From Paludibacteraceae bacterium (GTDB lineage Bacteria > Bacteroidota > Bacteroidia > Bacteroidales > Paludibacteraceae): a stretch of DNA of 43,626 nucleotides. The stretch lies in NCBI GenBank assembly GCA_024401475.1, contig JAKSKZ010000029.1, positions 1 to 43,626 on the forward strand. The letters run 5' to 3'. Positions 8,448 to 16,779 of this stretch are shown here, one piece after another. The notes under the pieces were generated by a model that ran no database searches, was not told the DNA's origin, and saw only the letters and a program-made list of their open reading frames with translations. The position numbers and the translations under genes were made by a program. The stretch's first letter is position 1; each line of letters opens with the position of its first letter.

Positions 8448-11400
8448 AAAGTAAACCTACAACCTTCACTTTGCTTGGAGCTGCAGAGCCACCCCCCTCG
8501 ACTATAATTTGCGTTGAGATGCGTTCTCTAAGTCGCTCAACGTGACTGATGATACCCACACGTTTGCCCGTGGTCTGATGCAACTTCTCAAGACAATCCA
8601 TCACATTAGCCAAATACTCGTCACTCAATGTTCCAAAGCCTTCGTCGATGAAAATCGTATCGGAGGAACATCGAGAATTGTCGGCCATATCAGCCAAGCC
8701 AAGAGCCAAAGCAAGCGAAACCATAAACTGTTGGCCTCCTGACAGACTTGAACTTGAAAGATTTTTATTACTTCGGTAATCCTTCACCTCAATGACAAAC
8801 CCTTCTTGCTTGGCTAATTCGAAATTGTCATCGAAATTCCTCAAATATCGGTTGGCACTCTGCAAAAGATGATCGAAAACAAAACCAAGAGCCAACTTCT
8901 TAAAGTTAACACCATTGGCATCGCCCAACAAGGAACAGAGTCTATGCCAACGCTCCGCCTCCTCTGCAACTTGAGCCAATTCTCTCTTCTTTTCCTCAAC
9001 CTCCTTTTCCAACCTATCGTTCTGCATCAACTCATTGTGCAAACCTCCAATTTGGCGATTCAACTCTTCAATTTCAGCATCTATCCTCTTAACTATTTCA
9101 CTGAAATACAACGCCGACTTCTCTTTTTCGCCTTCGCCAAATCGAGGGGTTTTCGCCCTCATTTCTGCTTGTTGCTTTTCCAATGCCACACATTCACCCG
9201 AACAGGAAGCTATATCTTTTTCAACCTTTTCATGTTGCTCCTCCAACCTACCGACCGCCGTCACATCATATTCACTCATCAAAAGGACAAGGTCGTCTCT
9301 GCTTACCTCCGGATGCTCGTTGAAGAAGTTTTGCAAATTGGCACTTTGTTCCGCTATGTCATTATTCCAAGCAACAATCTTAGCTTTCCAAGCTGAAATA
9401 TCCCTTTGTAAGTTAGACGATGCAGGCAAAAGTTTCTCCACCTTTATCGGAGCAACCGAAGGCTCGCTCCATTGGGTCAATTCTATAATCTGCTTAGCTT
9501 GCTCCTCGACCTGATCACACGTATTTCTATCATCTTTGATAGATTCCGACAAAGACTTTTTGTCCTCCACCCACTGCTTATAAGTTTTAGACAACTGTGA
9601 CACCTCTTCTATCAACTGCTGACAATCTGCAGCATATTGTGCACGCCAATCTTGAATAGACACCAACGCATCCAACTCATTCAAAACCAACTGTTCGTCA
9701 TTCGTCTCACTTGCACTCAAATCTTTCGCTGTTTTAATGTCGTTTTGAAGTTTATCCCTATCATTTCGTGCTTTATCAGCCGACTGTTTAGCTTTCTCGA
9801 CAAGCTTACTTTGAGCATCCTTTGCTGTTTGCAACTCATCCTTTTGTTTTTGGAGAGCATTCAACTGAATCGTTTTATACTTCAAAACCTCAACCCCCGC
9901 AGTGATTTTTCCAACTTCCTCATCCAAGAACGATTTCGAAGAGAATTTCGAATTATCATAATCTACAGAGAGTTTCTCATAGGCAGTAACAACTTCCGAC
10001 TCGACCTCGTCAAAAGCACTCTTTGCCTTAGACGTTGCCTTTCCCTTATTCGTACAATCCTTCTTATATTGATTGATCATTAAGGAAGAAGCCTCCACTT
10101 CCGAAATTGCCTTTCTCAACATATCCTCGCATTCTCTGCGTACCCTTTCAGGCTCTGCCAAGACGGATTGAAATTGCTCGTCCGAAAAAATTGTATGCAC
10201 AGTTTGCCCACAAACCGGACACACATCTCCTTCCTTCAAACCACGACGCAACTCTTTCGCCATATCGGTCACCGCTTTGGCTGCCGACTGGAAAACCAAG
10301 TCCGCCTTTTCAAATGCCGAATTGGCTTTTTCCTTCTTTGCTTGGAGAGAGTTCAATTTCTCAACTTCAGAATTAAACAATGCTGCAGCATTCGCCTCTT
10401 CCTCCTGAGCCGAAGTCCACATCAACAACTTATCCCTCAAGTCCTTCAGCTTAGAGAGCAAATCACTCCATAGGGTATTTTTAGCCAATAAATCTCCATT
10501 TGAATCGATTTTTCGAATCTTAGCAGCCGCCTCATCAACCATCTTTTGGCAAACTTTATCCTTTTCCAACTCTTCAGACAAAGTTTTTTCTGCCCTATCC
10601 AACACCTCACACAAATCAGGAAGCAAAGACACTTTCTTGTTCAAATCATCACGTAATTCAGCAACCTTATTTTTCGATTTTCGAGCCGTCCTCAATTTTT
10701 CGACAACCGTATCAACTTGCTCATACATTGAACGTTGGGCATCTGTGCATGCCTCGATTGATTGAGAAATCTTGGCAAGCTTATTCTCATTCTCCGAAAG
10801 AGTTAGCTTGAGAGATTGCAATCCGCTGCACATAGTAGAAAATCGTTGGCGAAAAGATGGTTCGTTGCTATATTCTGCGTTCAACAAATCCGTTTTGTCA
10901 GAATAAGACTGTTGCCAGAGTCTTGCCTGAGCCGTCACACCCCACAACTTGATGATTCGGGTTTCCCTTTGATAATCATTGCTGTTCACACTCTCCGTAA
11001 AAGTTTTCAATCGATCCATTCTCTCTTCCAACAACTTTTGATTTTCGGCAAATTGCATTTTCCAATCCGCCTTAACCTGAGCCTCCTTCTTTTGTTCAGA
11101 CTGCTCAATCACTTGTCGCTGGAATTTTTCGAGATTGTCTTTTTTCTCTTTCAACTCTTCTGGAGTCAATATCTTACAAGCATCTATTTCAATCTGCTTT
11201 TTATCCTTCAACTCTCTCTTTGTCTTGTTCACCTCAAAAATCTTCTTGCCTATACGCTCGTAAATATCATCGCCCAAAAGACTTTGGAGAATATTGGCCT
11301 TATCTTTTGCATCGCTTTTCAAGAATTGAGCGAAATCTCCCTGAGCGAGCATGGTCGTCTTCATAAAATCAGAGAATTTTGCTCCAAGAGCATTCTGCAT

Positions 11401-11838
11401 TACTGCAGCTATCTCTCCCTTCTTTTCCCAAACATCCTTTGTCGTCATATTTTTCAAAGACCACTTCGCTCCATCCAGACTATTCGTTTTTTTCATGCGG
11501 GCAGACCATACCGCTTCATAAAGATTATCATCATTACCCACAAAAGTCAACAAGACAGAACACGACGACGCCCCATGACGGAGTATTTGAGCCGGGTTTT
11601 TCAACGCAACAGAATCTTTAGCCCCCGTGGGCGTGAAAGCATCCGTTCCAGCCACTTCCATTCTCGGTGTAGTTCCATACAAAGCCAAACAGATAGCATC
11701 CAAGATGGTAGTCTTGCCTGCCCCTGTCGGACCACAAATAAGAAACAAAGACTCATTCTTCAACGGAGCATCATCAAAATTGATTTCAGCGTTTTCAATC
11801 GATGCTATATTATTCAAAACCAACTTTTTAATTCTCAT
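8446..11838 (-). CDS. sbcC: Exonuclease subunit SbcC (Rad50-like ATPase)
   Basis: 1130-residue SMC-like ATPase of the SbcCD nuclease, which opens and trims hairpins and protein-blocked DNA ends. Walker A is GPTGAGKTT near residues 36-44. Two long coiled coils (about 170-535 and 550-950) flank the zinc hook CPVCG, Cys540 and Cys543. The ABC signature is SLSGGQQF and Walker B DTIFIDEGFG, both in the last ~130 residues. I start it at ATG 11838 (MRIKKLVLNN); a frame opening four codons earlier begins with TTG and has no homology support. It follows sbcD by 43 bases, and the two subunits act as a complex. Its last codons run into the terminal repeat of a MITE-like element, which supplies or abuts the stop codon; the C-terminus otherwise looks complete. 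Confidence 0.95.
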   Translation of the reverse strand: MRIKKLVLNNIASIENAEINFDDAPLKNESLFLICGPTGAGKTTILDAICLALYGTTPRMEVAGTDAFTPTGAKDSVALKNPAQILRHGASSCSVLLTFVGNDDNLYEAVWSARMKKTNSLDGAKWSLKNMTTKDVWEKKGEIAAVMQNALGAKFSDFMKTTMLAQGDFAQFLKSDAKDKANILQSLLGDDIYERIGKKIFEVNKTKRELKDKKQIEIDACKILTPEELKEKKDNLEKFQRQVIEQSEQKKEAQVKADWKMQFAENQKLLEERMDRLKTFTESVNSNDYQRETRIIKLWGVTAQARLWQQSYSDKTDLLNAEYSNEPSFRQRFSTMCSGLQSLKLTLSENENKLAKISQSIEACTDAQRSMYEQVDTVVEKLRTARKSKNKVAELRDDLNKKVSLLPDLCEVLDRAEKTLSEELEKDKVCQKMVDEAAAKIRKIDSNGDLLAKNTLWSDLLSKLKDLRDKLLMWTSAQEEEANAAALFNSEVEKLNSLQAKKEKANSAFEKADLVFQSAAKAVTDMAKELRRGLKEGDVCPVCGQTVHTIFSDEQFQSVLAEPERVRRECEDMLRKAISEVEASSLMINQYKKDCTNKGKATSKAKSAFDEVESEVVTAYEKLSVDYDNSKFSSKSFLDEEVGKITAGVEVLKYKTIQLNALQKQKDELQTAKDAQSKLVEKAKQSADKARNDRDKLQNDIKTAKDLSASETNDEQLVLNELDALVSIQDWRAQYAADCQQLIEEVSQLSKTYKQWVEDKKSLSESIKDDRNTCDQVEEQAKQIIELTQWSEPSVAPIKVEKLLPASSNLQRDISAWKAKIVAWNNDIAEQSANLQNFFNEHPEVSRDDLVLLMSEYDVTAVGRLEEQHEKVEKDIASCSGECVALEKQQAEMRAKTPRFGEGEKEKSALYFSEIVKRIDAEIEELNRQIGGLHNELMQNDRLEKEVEEKKRELAQVAEEAERWHRLCSLLGDANGVNFKKLALGFVFDHLLQSANRYLRNFDDNFELAKQEGFVIEVKDYRSNKNLSSSSLSGGQQFMVSLALALGLADMADNSRCSSDTIFIDEGFGTLSDEYLANVMDCLEKLHQTTGKRVGIISHVERLRERISTQIIVEGGGSAAPSKVKVVGLL

Positions 11839-11881
11839 AACCAATTTCAAATTATATTTATAGTAGACATTTTACACACAA

Positions 11882-13072
11882 TCAATCGTTTAGCATTTTG
11901 AGCACTTCTTTGAAAGTCTGCTCCATCTCTTCCGTAAACTGATCGCCCAATGCACGCTTAGCGACCTCCAAAGGTGTTAGTTCTCTAAATTCAGACAATG
12001 TGACATTCGTCACAGATTTTGAATCTCTACCGCCATCGGTACGCACATAATTGATTGTCAATAATTTAGAATCAATACTACTCAAACAATCTGTAGCTTT
12101 CGCCAATGCATCACTCGGCGCCGTTTCTTGCTTTACATTCAGACGCACATACTCTGAACCATCCAACGGGAAAGCCTTCAATGCATTAAGAGCCGCGGTA
12201 AAATCCGTCGGTTCGGCAGGTACCGTAATCAAACGATGAGGGACTTCAATCTTATGTTCCCTCACCTGAGGCTGATTTTGCTCATCAAACGTCACCACAC
12301 TGACCGAATGATCGAATGGTTCATCAAAACTGACAGCAATAGGCGTACCCGAATAACGCACCTTCTCATTTGCGTCACAAACAAACTGCGGATGATGAAT
12401 GTGTCCCAACGCAAAATAGTCGAATTCATCGGAAAAATCGGCAACGGAAACGGCTTCAACTCCACCAATAGAATCGAGTTTATGGCCTGAGAAATCAAGA
12501 TTTCCCGCCACCGTCAAATGCCCCATTAACAATAGAGGCAAATGCTCAGAATTACGTTCGGACATACGATGGAGCAGACCTCGATAGAAAGCAGTAACAC
12601 GATTCTCGCCTCCTGACGTTTTAGGGAAACTCTGCTCATACGCAAAAGGAACCGCTCCTACAAAGCCACAAGTTTTTCCATCGGAATTCTTCAACTCAAC
12701 GATATGAGCATCATAATCAACCTCGTCATTTTCCTGTTCCGCTATTGACGTCACGATTCGGACATTAGCCAACTCCCACAAAGAGCTGTCAACACCAACA
12801 CGCTGAGCACTATCATGATTACCAGAAATAATGACAATAGACATAGACGGAAGTGCTTCATGAATTCTTAACATATTCTCATTAAAAAGTCTTTTGGAAG
12901 CCACCGAAGGGTTGGATGTTTCATATATATCCCCAGCCACCAAAAGAGCATCAGGCTGCTCATTCTTCACCAACTGCAACAACTGACCGAAGAATGCTTG
13001 ATGGTTCTCCGTCAACTCCTCACCATAAAGGACTTTTCCGATGTGCAAATCACTTGTGTGTATTATCTTCAT
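11882..13072 (-). CDS. sbcD: Exonuclease subunit SbcD (Mre11-like nuclease)
   Basis: 396-residue metallophosphoesterase-type nuclease, partner of SbcC in repair of hairpin and blocked DNA ends. The metal-binding motifs are in order: TSDLHIG (Asp8, His10), VAGDIYE (Asp48), SGNHDS (Asn85, His86), then LLMGHL and ALGHIHHPQ in the middle of the protein. The C-terminal ~130 residues are the capping and SbcC-binding region. Length is normal for the family. It is the first gene of the sbcDC operon and is divergent from the SLC13 transporter gene, with a 422-base shared upstream region. Confidence 0.95.
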   Translation of the reverse strand: MKIIHTSDLHIGKVLYGEELTENHQAFFGQLLQLVKNEQPDALLVAGDIYETSNPSVASKRLFNENMLRIHEALPSMSIVIISGNHDSAQRVGVDSSLWELANVRIVTSIAEQENDEVDYDAHIVELKNSDGKTCGFVGAVPFAYEQSFPKTSGGENRVTAFYRGLLHRMSERNSEHLPLLLMGHLTVAGNLDFSGHKLDSIGGVEAVSVADFSDEFDYFALGHIHHPQFVCDANEKVRYSGTPIAVSFDEPFDHSVSVVTFDEQNQPQVREHKIEVPHRLITVPAEPTDFTAALNALKAFPLDGSEYVRLNVKQETAPSDALAKATDCLSSIDSKLLTINYVRTDGGRDSKSVTNVTLSEFRELTPLEVAKRALGDQFTEEMEQTFKEVLKMLND

Positions 13073-13154
13073 AATGAACGATTTAAAAATTCAACATTAA
13101 TTTCACGAACAATGAGCTTAACATCTTAAGGTGTCAAACAATATTAACATTCGA

Positions 13155-13162
13155 CAAAGATA
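13155..13162 (-). promoter_or_regulatory. Candidate -7 element for sbcDC
   Basis: TATCTTTG on the minus strand matches TAnnTTTG and would start transcription about 75 bases before sbcD. No TTTG/TTG is correctly spaced upstream, so support is partial. The 422-base divergent gap (13073-13494) otherwise contains the transporter promoter and no gene. Confidence 0.4.
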
Positions 13163-13385
13163 AGCGGCAAACTATGCCATTTCACTGCACAATAACGATT
13201 TTTTTAACTCCTCGCCAAAATTTCAGTTCACACCCCGCAAAACTTTATCGCCATTGTAAAGACAAACGTCAATAATCCTATCTGTTTGTTCTTTCTGCAA
13301 AGAAATGGATTTCAATTAGATAATACGAGAAAATTATACGTATAAAACAAAGAGATAATGAGTAATGTAAATAGTTCAGATTTTT

Positions 13386-13416
13386 GTTGTTTTTTAACTT
13401 CTATTTTATAATTTTG
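13386..13416 (+). promoter_or_regulatory. Promoter of the SLC13 transporter gene
   Basis: GTTG (13386-13389) is followed after 19 bases by TAATTTTG (13409-13416), a good consensus match. The predicted start is near 13422, about 70 bases before the gene. Confidence 0.65.
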
Positions 13417-13494
13417 CGACGTTTTTCTCAACAAAAAAAGAGAATAAATATTCATTTGACAGAAAGAAGGAATAACAAAAAACACTAATTTTAA

Positions 13495-14916
13495 ATGGAG
13501 ACTAAAAAACTCATTACACTTCTCGTTCCGGTCATCTTAGCACTGGTGACCTGGTTCGTACCGACCGAGACATTCGGCATTCCTGGGTTAACCATCATTG
13601 AGCAGCGCGTCATCGCCATTTTCCTTTTGGCTGCTGCATTGTGGATTACGGAACCTATTCCTGTATGGACAACTTCAGTCATGATTATTGTCCTCATGCT
13701 GTTAACCACGTCAGACAGTATGCTATCCTTCCTCGACCACTCAAAAGACGAGGCAATGAAGGCATCATTCGGAACTGCCATCAGTTACAAGAGCATCATG
13801 GCAACTTGGGCCAACCCAATCATCATGCTTTTCATGGGTGGATTCATCTTGGCTATCACCGCCTCCAAATACAAAATGGACGCTGGATTGGCGAAAGTTC
13901 TGTTGAAGCCTTTCGGAACAAAGTCACACATCGTGATGTTAGGTTTCATCTTCGTCACAGCCATCTTCTCTATGTTTATGAGCAACACGGCTACTGCAGC
14001 CATGATGCTTACCATCTTAAGCCCAGTTTTGGCGACATTGCCTGCTAACGGCAAAGGCAGAATCGGTTTGGCACTCTCCATTCCTATCGCAGCCAACGTT
14101 GGTGGTATCGGAACTCCTATCGGTACGCCTCCAAACGCAATCGCCATGGGTTATTTGGCTGACAACGGCATTGAAATTTCATTCGTACAATGGATGCTTA
14201 TGATGGTTCCTTTCGTAATCATCCTTCTAATGTTCTCTTGGTTCCTTCTTTTGAAGATGTTCCCATTCACACAAAAGAACATTACTGTTGAAATCGAAGG
14301 AGAGTTCGAGAAGTCAACAAAAGCATATATCGCCTACATCACTTTCGGTGTCACCATCTTGCTTTGGGTAACTGGAGAGTTGACTGGTTTGAACGCAAAC
14401 GTTGTTGCCTTGATCCCTGTGGGTGTCTTGACCGTTACAGGCGTTATCACGAAAGAGGACTTGCGTAAGATTGACTGGGACGTGCTTTGGTTGGTTGCTG
14501 GTGGTTTTGCGTTGGGCGTAGGCTTGGACAAGACGGGTTTGGCAAAACACTTGGTAGATGCTATTCCATTCTCAACATGGCCACCACTAATCGTCATGAT
14601 CGGTTCGGGCGTTCTCTGCTGCGTGATGTCAACATTTATGAGTAATAGTGGTACTGCAGCCCTTCTAATCCCAATCCTTACTGCTGTAGGTTTCGGTATG
14701 CAAGAGCAACTCGCTGAGTTGGGTGGTGTAGCTTCACTTTTGATTGGTTTGGCACTTTCTGCTTCTTTGGCTATGGCTTTGCCAATCTCAACTCCACCGA
14801 ATGCTTTGGCTTACGCAAAGGGATTCATCGAGCAAAAAGACATGGCAATCGTCGGTATCATCGTTGGTGTCGTCGGTATTGCTTTAGGTTATGTCTTGCT
14901 TATCCTTACAGCTTAA
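13495..14916 (+). CDS. SLC13/DASS-family sodium-coupled carboxylate transporter
   Basis: 473-residue inner-membrane transporter of the divalent anion:sodium symporter (INDY) family, likely importing succinate or another C4-dicarboxylate with Na+. Two inverted structural repeats are visible, each with the substrate/sodium motif: SNTATAAMM (from residue 163) with GTPIGTPPNAIA (206-217), and SNSGTAALL (from 383) with ISTPPNALAY (431-440). These pair as in VcINDY. About 11-12 hydrophobic segments fill the protein, with one charged loop at 260-275. It is a single-gene unit with promoter and terminator. Codons end strongly in C, or in T for Gly and Ala, as in the lipoprotein gene at 38229, which suggests high expression. 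Sulfate or citrate cannot be excluded as substrate. Confidence 0.92.
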   Translation: METKKLITLLVPVILALVTWFVPTETFGIPGLTIIEQRVIAIFLLAAALWITEPIPVWTTSVMIIVLMLLTTSDSMLSFLDHSKDEAMKASFGTAISYKSIMATWANPIIMLFMGGFILAITASKYKMDAGLAKVLLKPFGTKSHIVMLGFIFVTAIFSMFMSNTATAAMMLTILSPVLATLPANGKGRIGLALSIPIAANVGGIGTPIGTPPNAIAMGYLADNGIEISFVQWMLMMVPFVIILLMFSWFLLLKMFPFTQKNITVEIEGEFEKSTKAYIAYITFGVTILLWVTGELTGLNANVVALIPVGVLTVTGVITKEDLRKIDWDVLWLVAGGFALGVGLDKTGLAKHLVDAIPFSTWPPLIVMIGSGVLCCVMSTFMSNSGTAALLIPILTAVGFGMQEQLAELGGVASLLIGLALSASLAMALPISTPPNALAYAKGFIEQKDMAIVGIIVGVVGIALGYVLLILTA

Positions 14917-14934
14917 TCAGTTGAAACGAGATAA

Positions 14935-14976
14935 AAAATGTGGACAAAATAGGTCAAATTATTTTGTTCACATTTT
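14935..14976 (+). terminator. Terminator after the SLC13 gene
   Basis: A 17-bp stem (14935-14951 with 14960-14976) has one G-T pair and an eight-base loop. The A-rich left arm and T-rich right arm make it suited to act in both directions. Confidence 0.8.
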
Positions 14977-15094
14977 GTCATTAAATAACAAGGGAGATAA
15001 CAATCTTGAAAAATAGATTATCCCATTTCTTTCTAATCAATGAGAAATCAAGCCTAATATTGGGCTGAAAATCTCCATCAAAACTTTCTATAAA

Positions 15095-16180
15095 ATGAAA
15101 TTAGAATCACCGCAAAAAGAGATTTACGGAAAAGAAAGATTCACCGCGTTAGAGGCTCAACGATTGGCTCAAGAAATCGCATTCGGCCCTATCGTTTTCC
15201 AAATTTCCAGATTGATGGTTAAGTTTGGAATTTTTCAAATGCTTTCAGACAACAGACAAGGTTTGACTCTTGACGAAATCAAGGAGAAAAGCAAATTAAG
15301 CAAATATGCTGTTCAAATCCTATTGGAGTCATCATTGACTATCGGAACTGTCCTTCTCAAAGAGGAGAAATTCTTCTTGGCTAAGGCTGGTTGGTTCCTC
15401 ATCAACGACAAGATGGCTCGCGTCAACATGGAGTTCAACCACGATGTGAACTACTTAGGCATGTTCAACTTGGAAGAGGCTTTGCTTAACGGAAAACCAG
15501 AAGGGTTGAAGGTCTTCGGATCATGGCCAACTATCTACGAAGGGCTTTCTTCTCTTCCTGCTCAAGTGCAAAAGAGTTGGTTCGGTTTCGACCACTTCTA
15601 CTCAGACAACTCATTCGAGCAGGCTTTGGAAATCGTCTTTTCAAAGAAGCCTAAGACACTTTTGGACGTTGGTGGTAATACTGGCCGTTGGGCTACTCAA
15701 TGCGTTCACCACGACGCGAATGTTGTCGTAACAATCATGGACTTGCCTCAACAAATCGGATTGATGCGCAACGCTGTCAAGGGCATGGACGGAGAAGACC
15801 GCATCCTCGGACACGGAGCCAACTTGCTCGACAAGAATGTTCCTTTCCCTACTGGCTTCGACGCTATCTGGATGAGTCAATTCTTGGATTGCTTCTCTGA
15901 AGAAGAGGTAACCAGCATCCTAACTAGAGCTGCCAAGTCTATGGACGGAAACGCTACTCTCTACATCATGGAGACATTCTGGGATAGACAACGCTTCGAG
16001 ACAGCTTCTTACTGCTTGGCTCAAACAAGCGTATATTTCACGGCTCTTGCCAATGGAAATAGCAAGATGTACTATTCTGAAGATATGATCCGTTGCATCA
16101 ACGACGCAGGCTTGAAGGTTGACAAAATTTACGACAACCTGGGCTTAGGCCACAGCATCGTAGCTTGCAAGCTCAAATAA
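15095..16180 (+). CDS. COMT-type SAM-dependent methyltransferase
   Basis: 361-residue methyltransferase with the two-domain layout of O-methyltransferases. An N-terminal helical/winged-helix dimerization domain (about 15-110) includes GLTLDEIKEKSKLSKYAV. The Rossmann SAM-binding domain has motif I LLDVGGNTGRW (189-199), the acidic residue IMDLPQQ (about 214-220) and WMSQFLDCFSEEE (259-271). The typical catalytic His of plant COMTs is not obvious; SQFLDCF stands where caffeate-type enzymes have a His-containing motif, so the accepting atom and substrate are unknown. It is a single gene with no biosynthetic neighbours. Its 178-base upstream gap contains the preceding terminator and a 16-base near-palindrome (15051-15066) that could be an operator. 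No consensus promoter was seen. Confidence 0.8.
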   Translation: MKLESPQKEIYGKERFTALEAQRLAQEIAFGPIVFQISRLMVKFGIFQMLSDNRQGLTLDEIKEKSKLSKYAVQILLESSLTIGTVLLKEEKFFLAKAGWFLINDKMARVNMEFNHDVNYLGMFNLEEALLNGKPEGLKVFGSWPTIYEGLSSLPAQVQKSWFGFDHFYSDNSFEQALEIVFSKKPKTLLDVGGNTGRWATQCVHHDANVVVTIMDLPQQIGLMRNAVKGMDGEDRILGHGANLLDKNVPFPTGFDAIWMSQFLDCFSEEEVTSILTRAAKSMDGNATLYIMETFWDRQRFETASYCLAQTSVYFTALANGNSKMYYSEDMIRCINDAGLKVDKIYDNLGLGHSIVACKLK

Positions 16181-16192
16181 GAATAAGTTTCG

Positions 16193-16230
16193 ATAGGGCT
16201 GAAATCCGTATGGATTTCAGCCCTATTTTT
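16193..16230 (+). terminator. Strong rho-independent terminator
   Basis: Perfect 15-bp stem (16193-16207 with 16212-16226), GTAT loop, followed by five T. It ends the methyltransferase unit. Confidence 0.92.
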
Positions 16231-16291
16231 ATGCCAATACGCCAACAATTACTCAACCAACTCGTGGTTTGCTCAGCACTCTAACAAAATC

Positions 16292-16323
16292 TTTGTTTAA
16301 AACACAAGTTTTATATATCTTCG
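16292..16323 (+). promoter_or_regulatory. Promoter of the TonB-C protein gene
   Basis: TTTG (16292-16295) is followed after 20 bases by TATCTTCG (16316-16323), one mismatch to TAnnTTTG. The predicted start near 16330 falls after the ATG at 16326, which supports translation from ATG 16347. Confidence 0.6.
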
Positions 16324-16346
16324 TAATGCTATCGAAGATACAATCC

Positions 16347-16757
16347 ATGAATTCTATTATTAAACACATATTACCATTCATCTTATTGATAGGCACGCAC
16401 AACGCATTTGCTTACCAATTTGGGGAGATTATGTCCAAGATGAACCCCATGCACCTAACACCCGACATATACCCTTCTTTCAAGGGCGGAGACCAAGCAT
16501 TGCTCAAATATATTGGGAAAAACAATCAAGCCCCTCTATCGGCAGAAGGCAAAAAAATCAAAGGGAAAGCGGTCGTAAAATTCATCATCGAAGAGGACGG
16601 TTATGTCAAAGAGGCAGAGATTTACAGAAGTTCACAAAAGGCAGAAGTAGATTCAGCGGCTATCGAATTCGTTAAAAATATGCCCCAATGGATTCCCGGC
16701 ATAGAGGATGCAAGACCTGTACGATGCCTTTATATTTTGCCACTGCATTTGAAGTGA
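16347..16757 (+). CDS. Small secreted protein with a TonB C-terminal-type domain
   Basis: 136 residues from ATG 16347, chosen because the predicted transcript starts after the earlier in-frame ATG at 16326. A signal peptide (MNSIIKHILPFILLIGTHNAFA, 22 residues by sequence, given here in parts: MNSIIKHI, then a hydrophobic core, then NAFA) precedes a short linker. The rest is a TonB_C fold: YPSFKGGDQALLKYI, then GKAVVKFIIEEDGYVKEAEI and a C-terminal VDSAAIEFVKNMPQW block. Bacteroidota encode many such energy-transducer-like domains. This one has no membrane anchor apart from the signal sequence and no proline-rich spanning region, so it is probably a free periplasmic or processed protein, not a working TonB. 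It converges on recG with only 22 bases between stops. Confidence 0.75.
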   Translation: MNSIIKHILPFILLIGTHNAFAYQFGEIMSKMNPMHLTPDIYPSFKGGDQALLKYIGKNNQAPLSAEGKKIKGKAVVKFIIEEDGYVKEAEIYRSSQKAEVDSAAIEFVKNMPQWIPGIEDARPVRCLYILPLHLK

Positions 16758-16779
16758 TGGCACGATAGAAATAAAACCT

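Noticed and set aside
10816..11901. 361-codon open frame on the plus strand opposite sbcC
   Set aside because: It is antisense to a fully supported coiled-coil gene, has biased low-complexity translation and no recognisable domain; long antisense frames are expected opposite such sequence.
15051..15066. Near-palindrome AGCCTAATATTGGGCT upstream of the methyltransferase as an operator
   Set aside because: One copy only, with a G-T pair, and no regulator gene nearby; kept as a remark in the gene entry.
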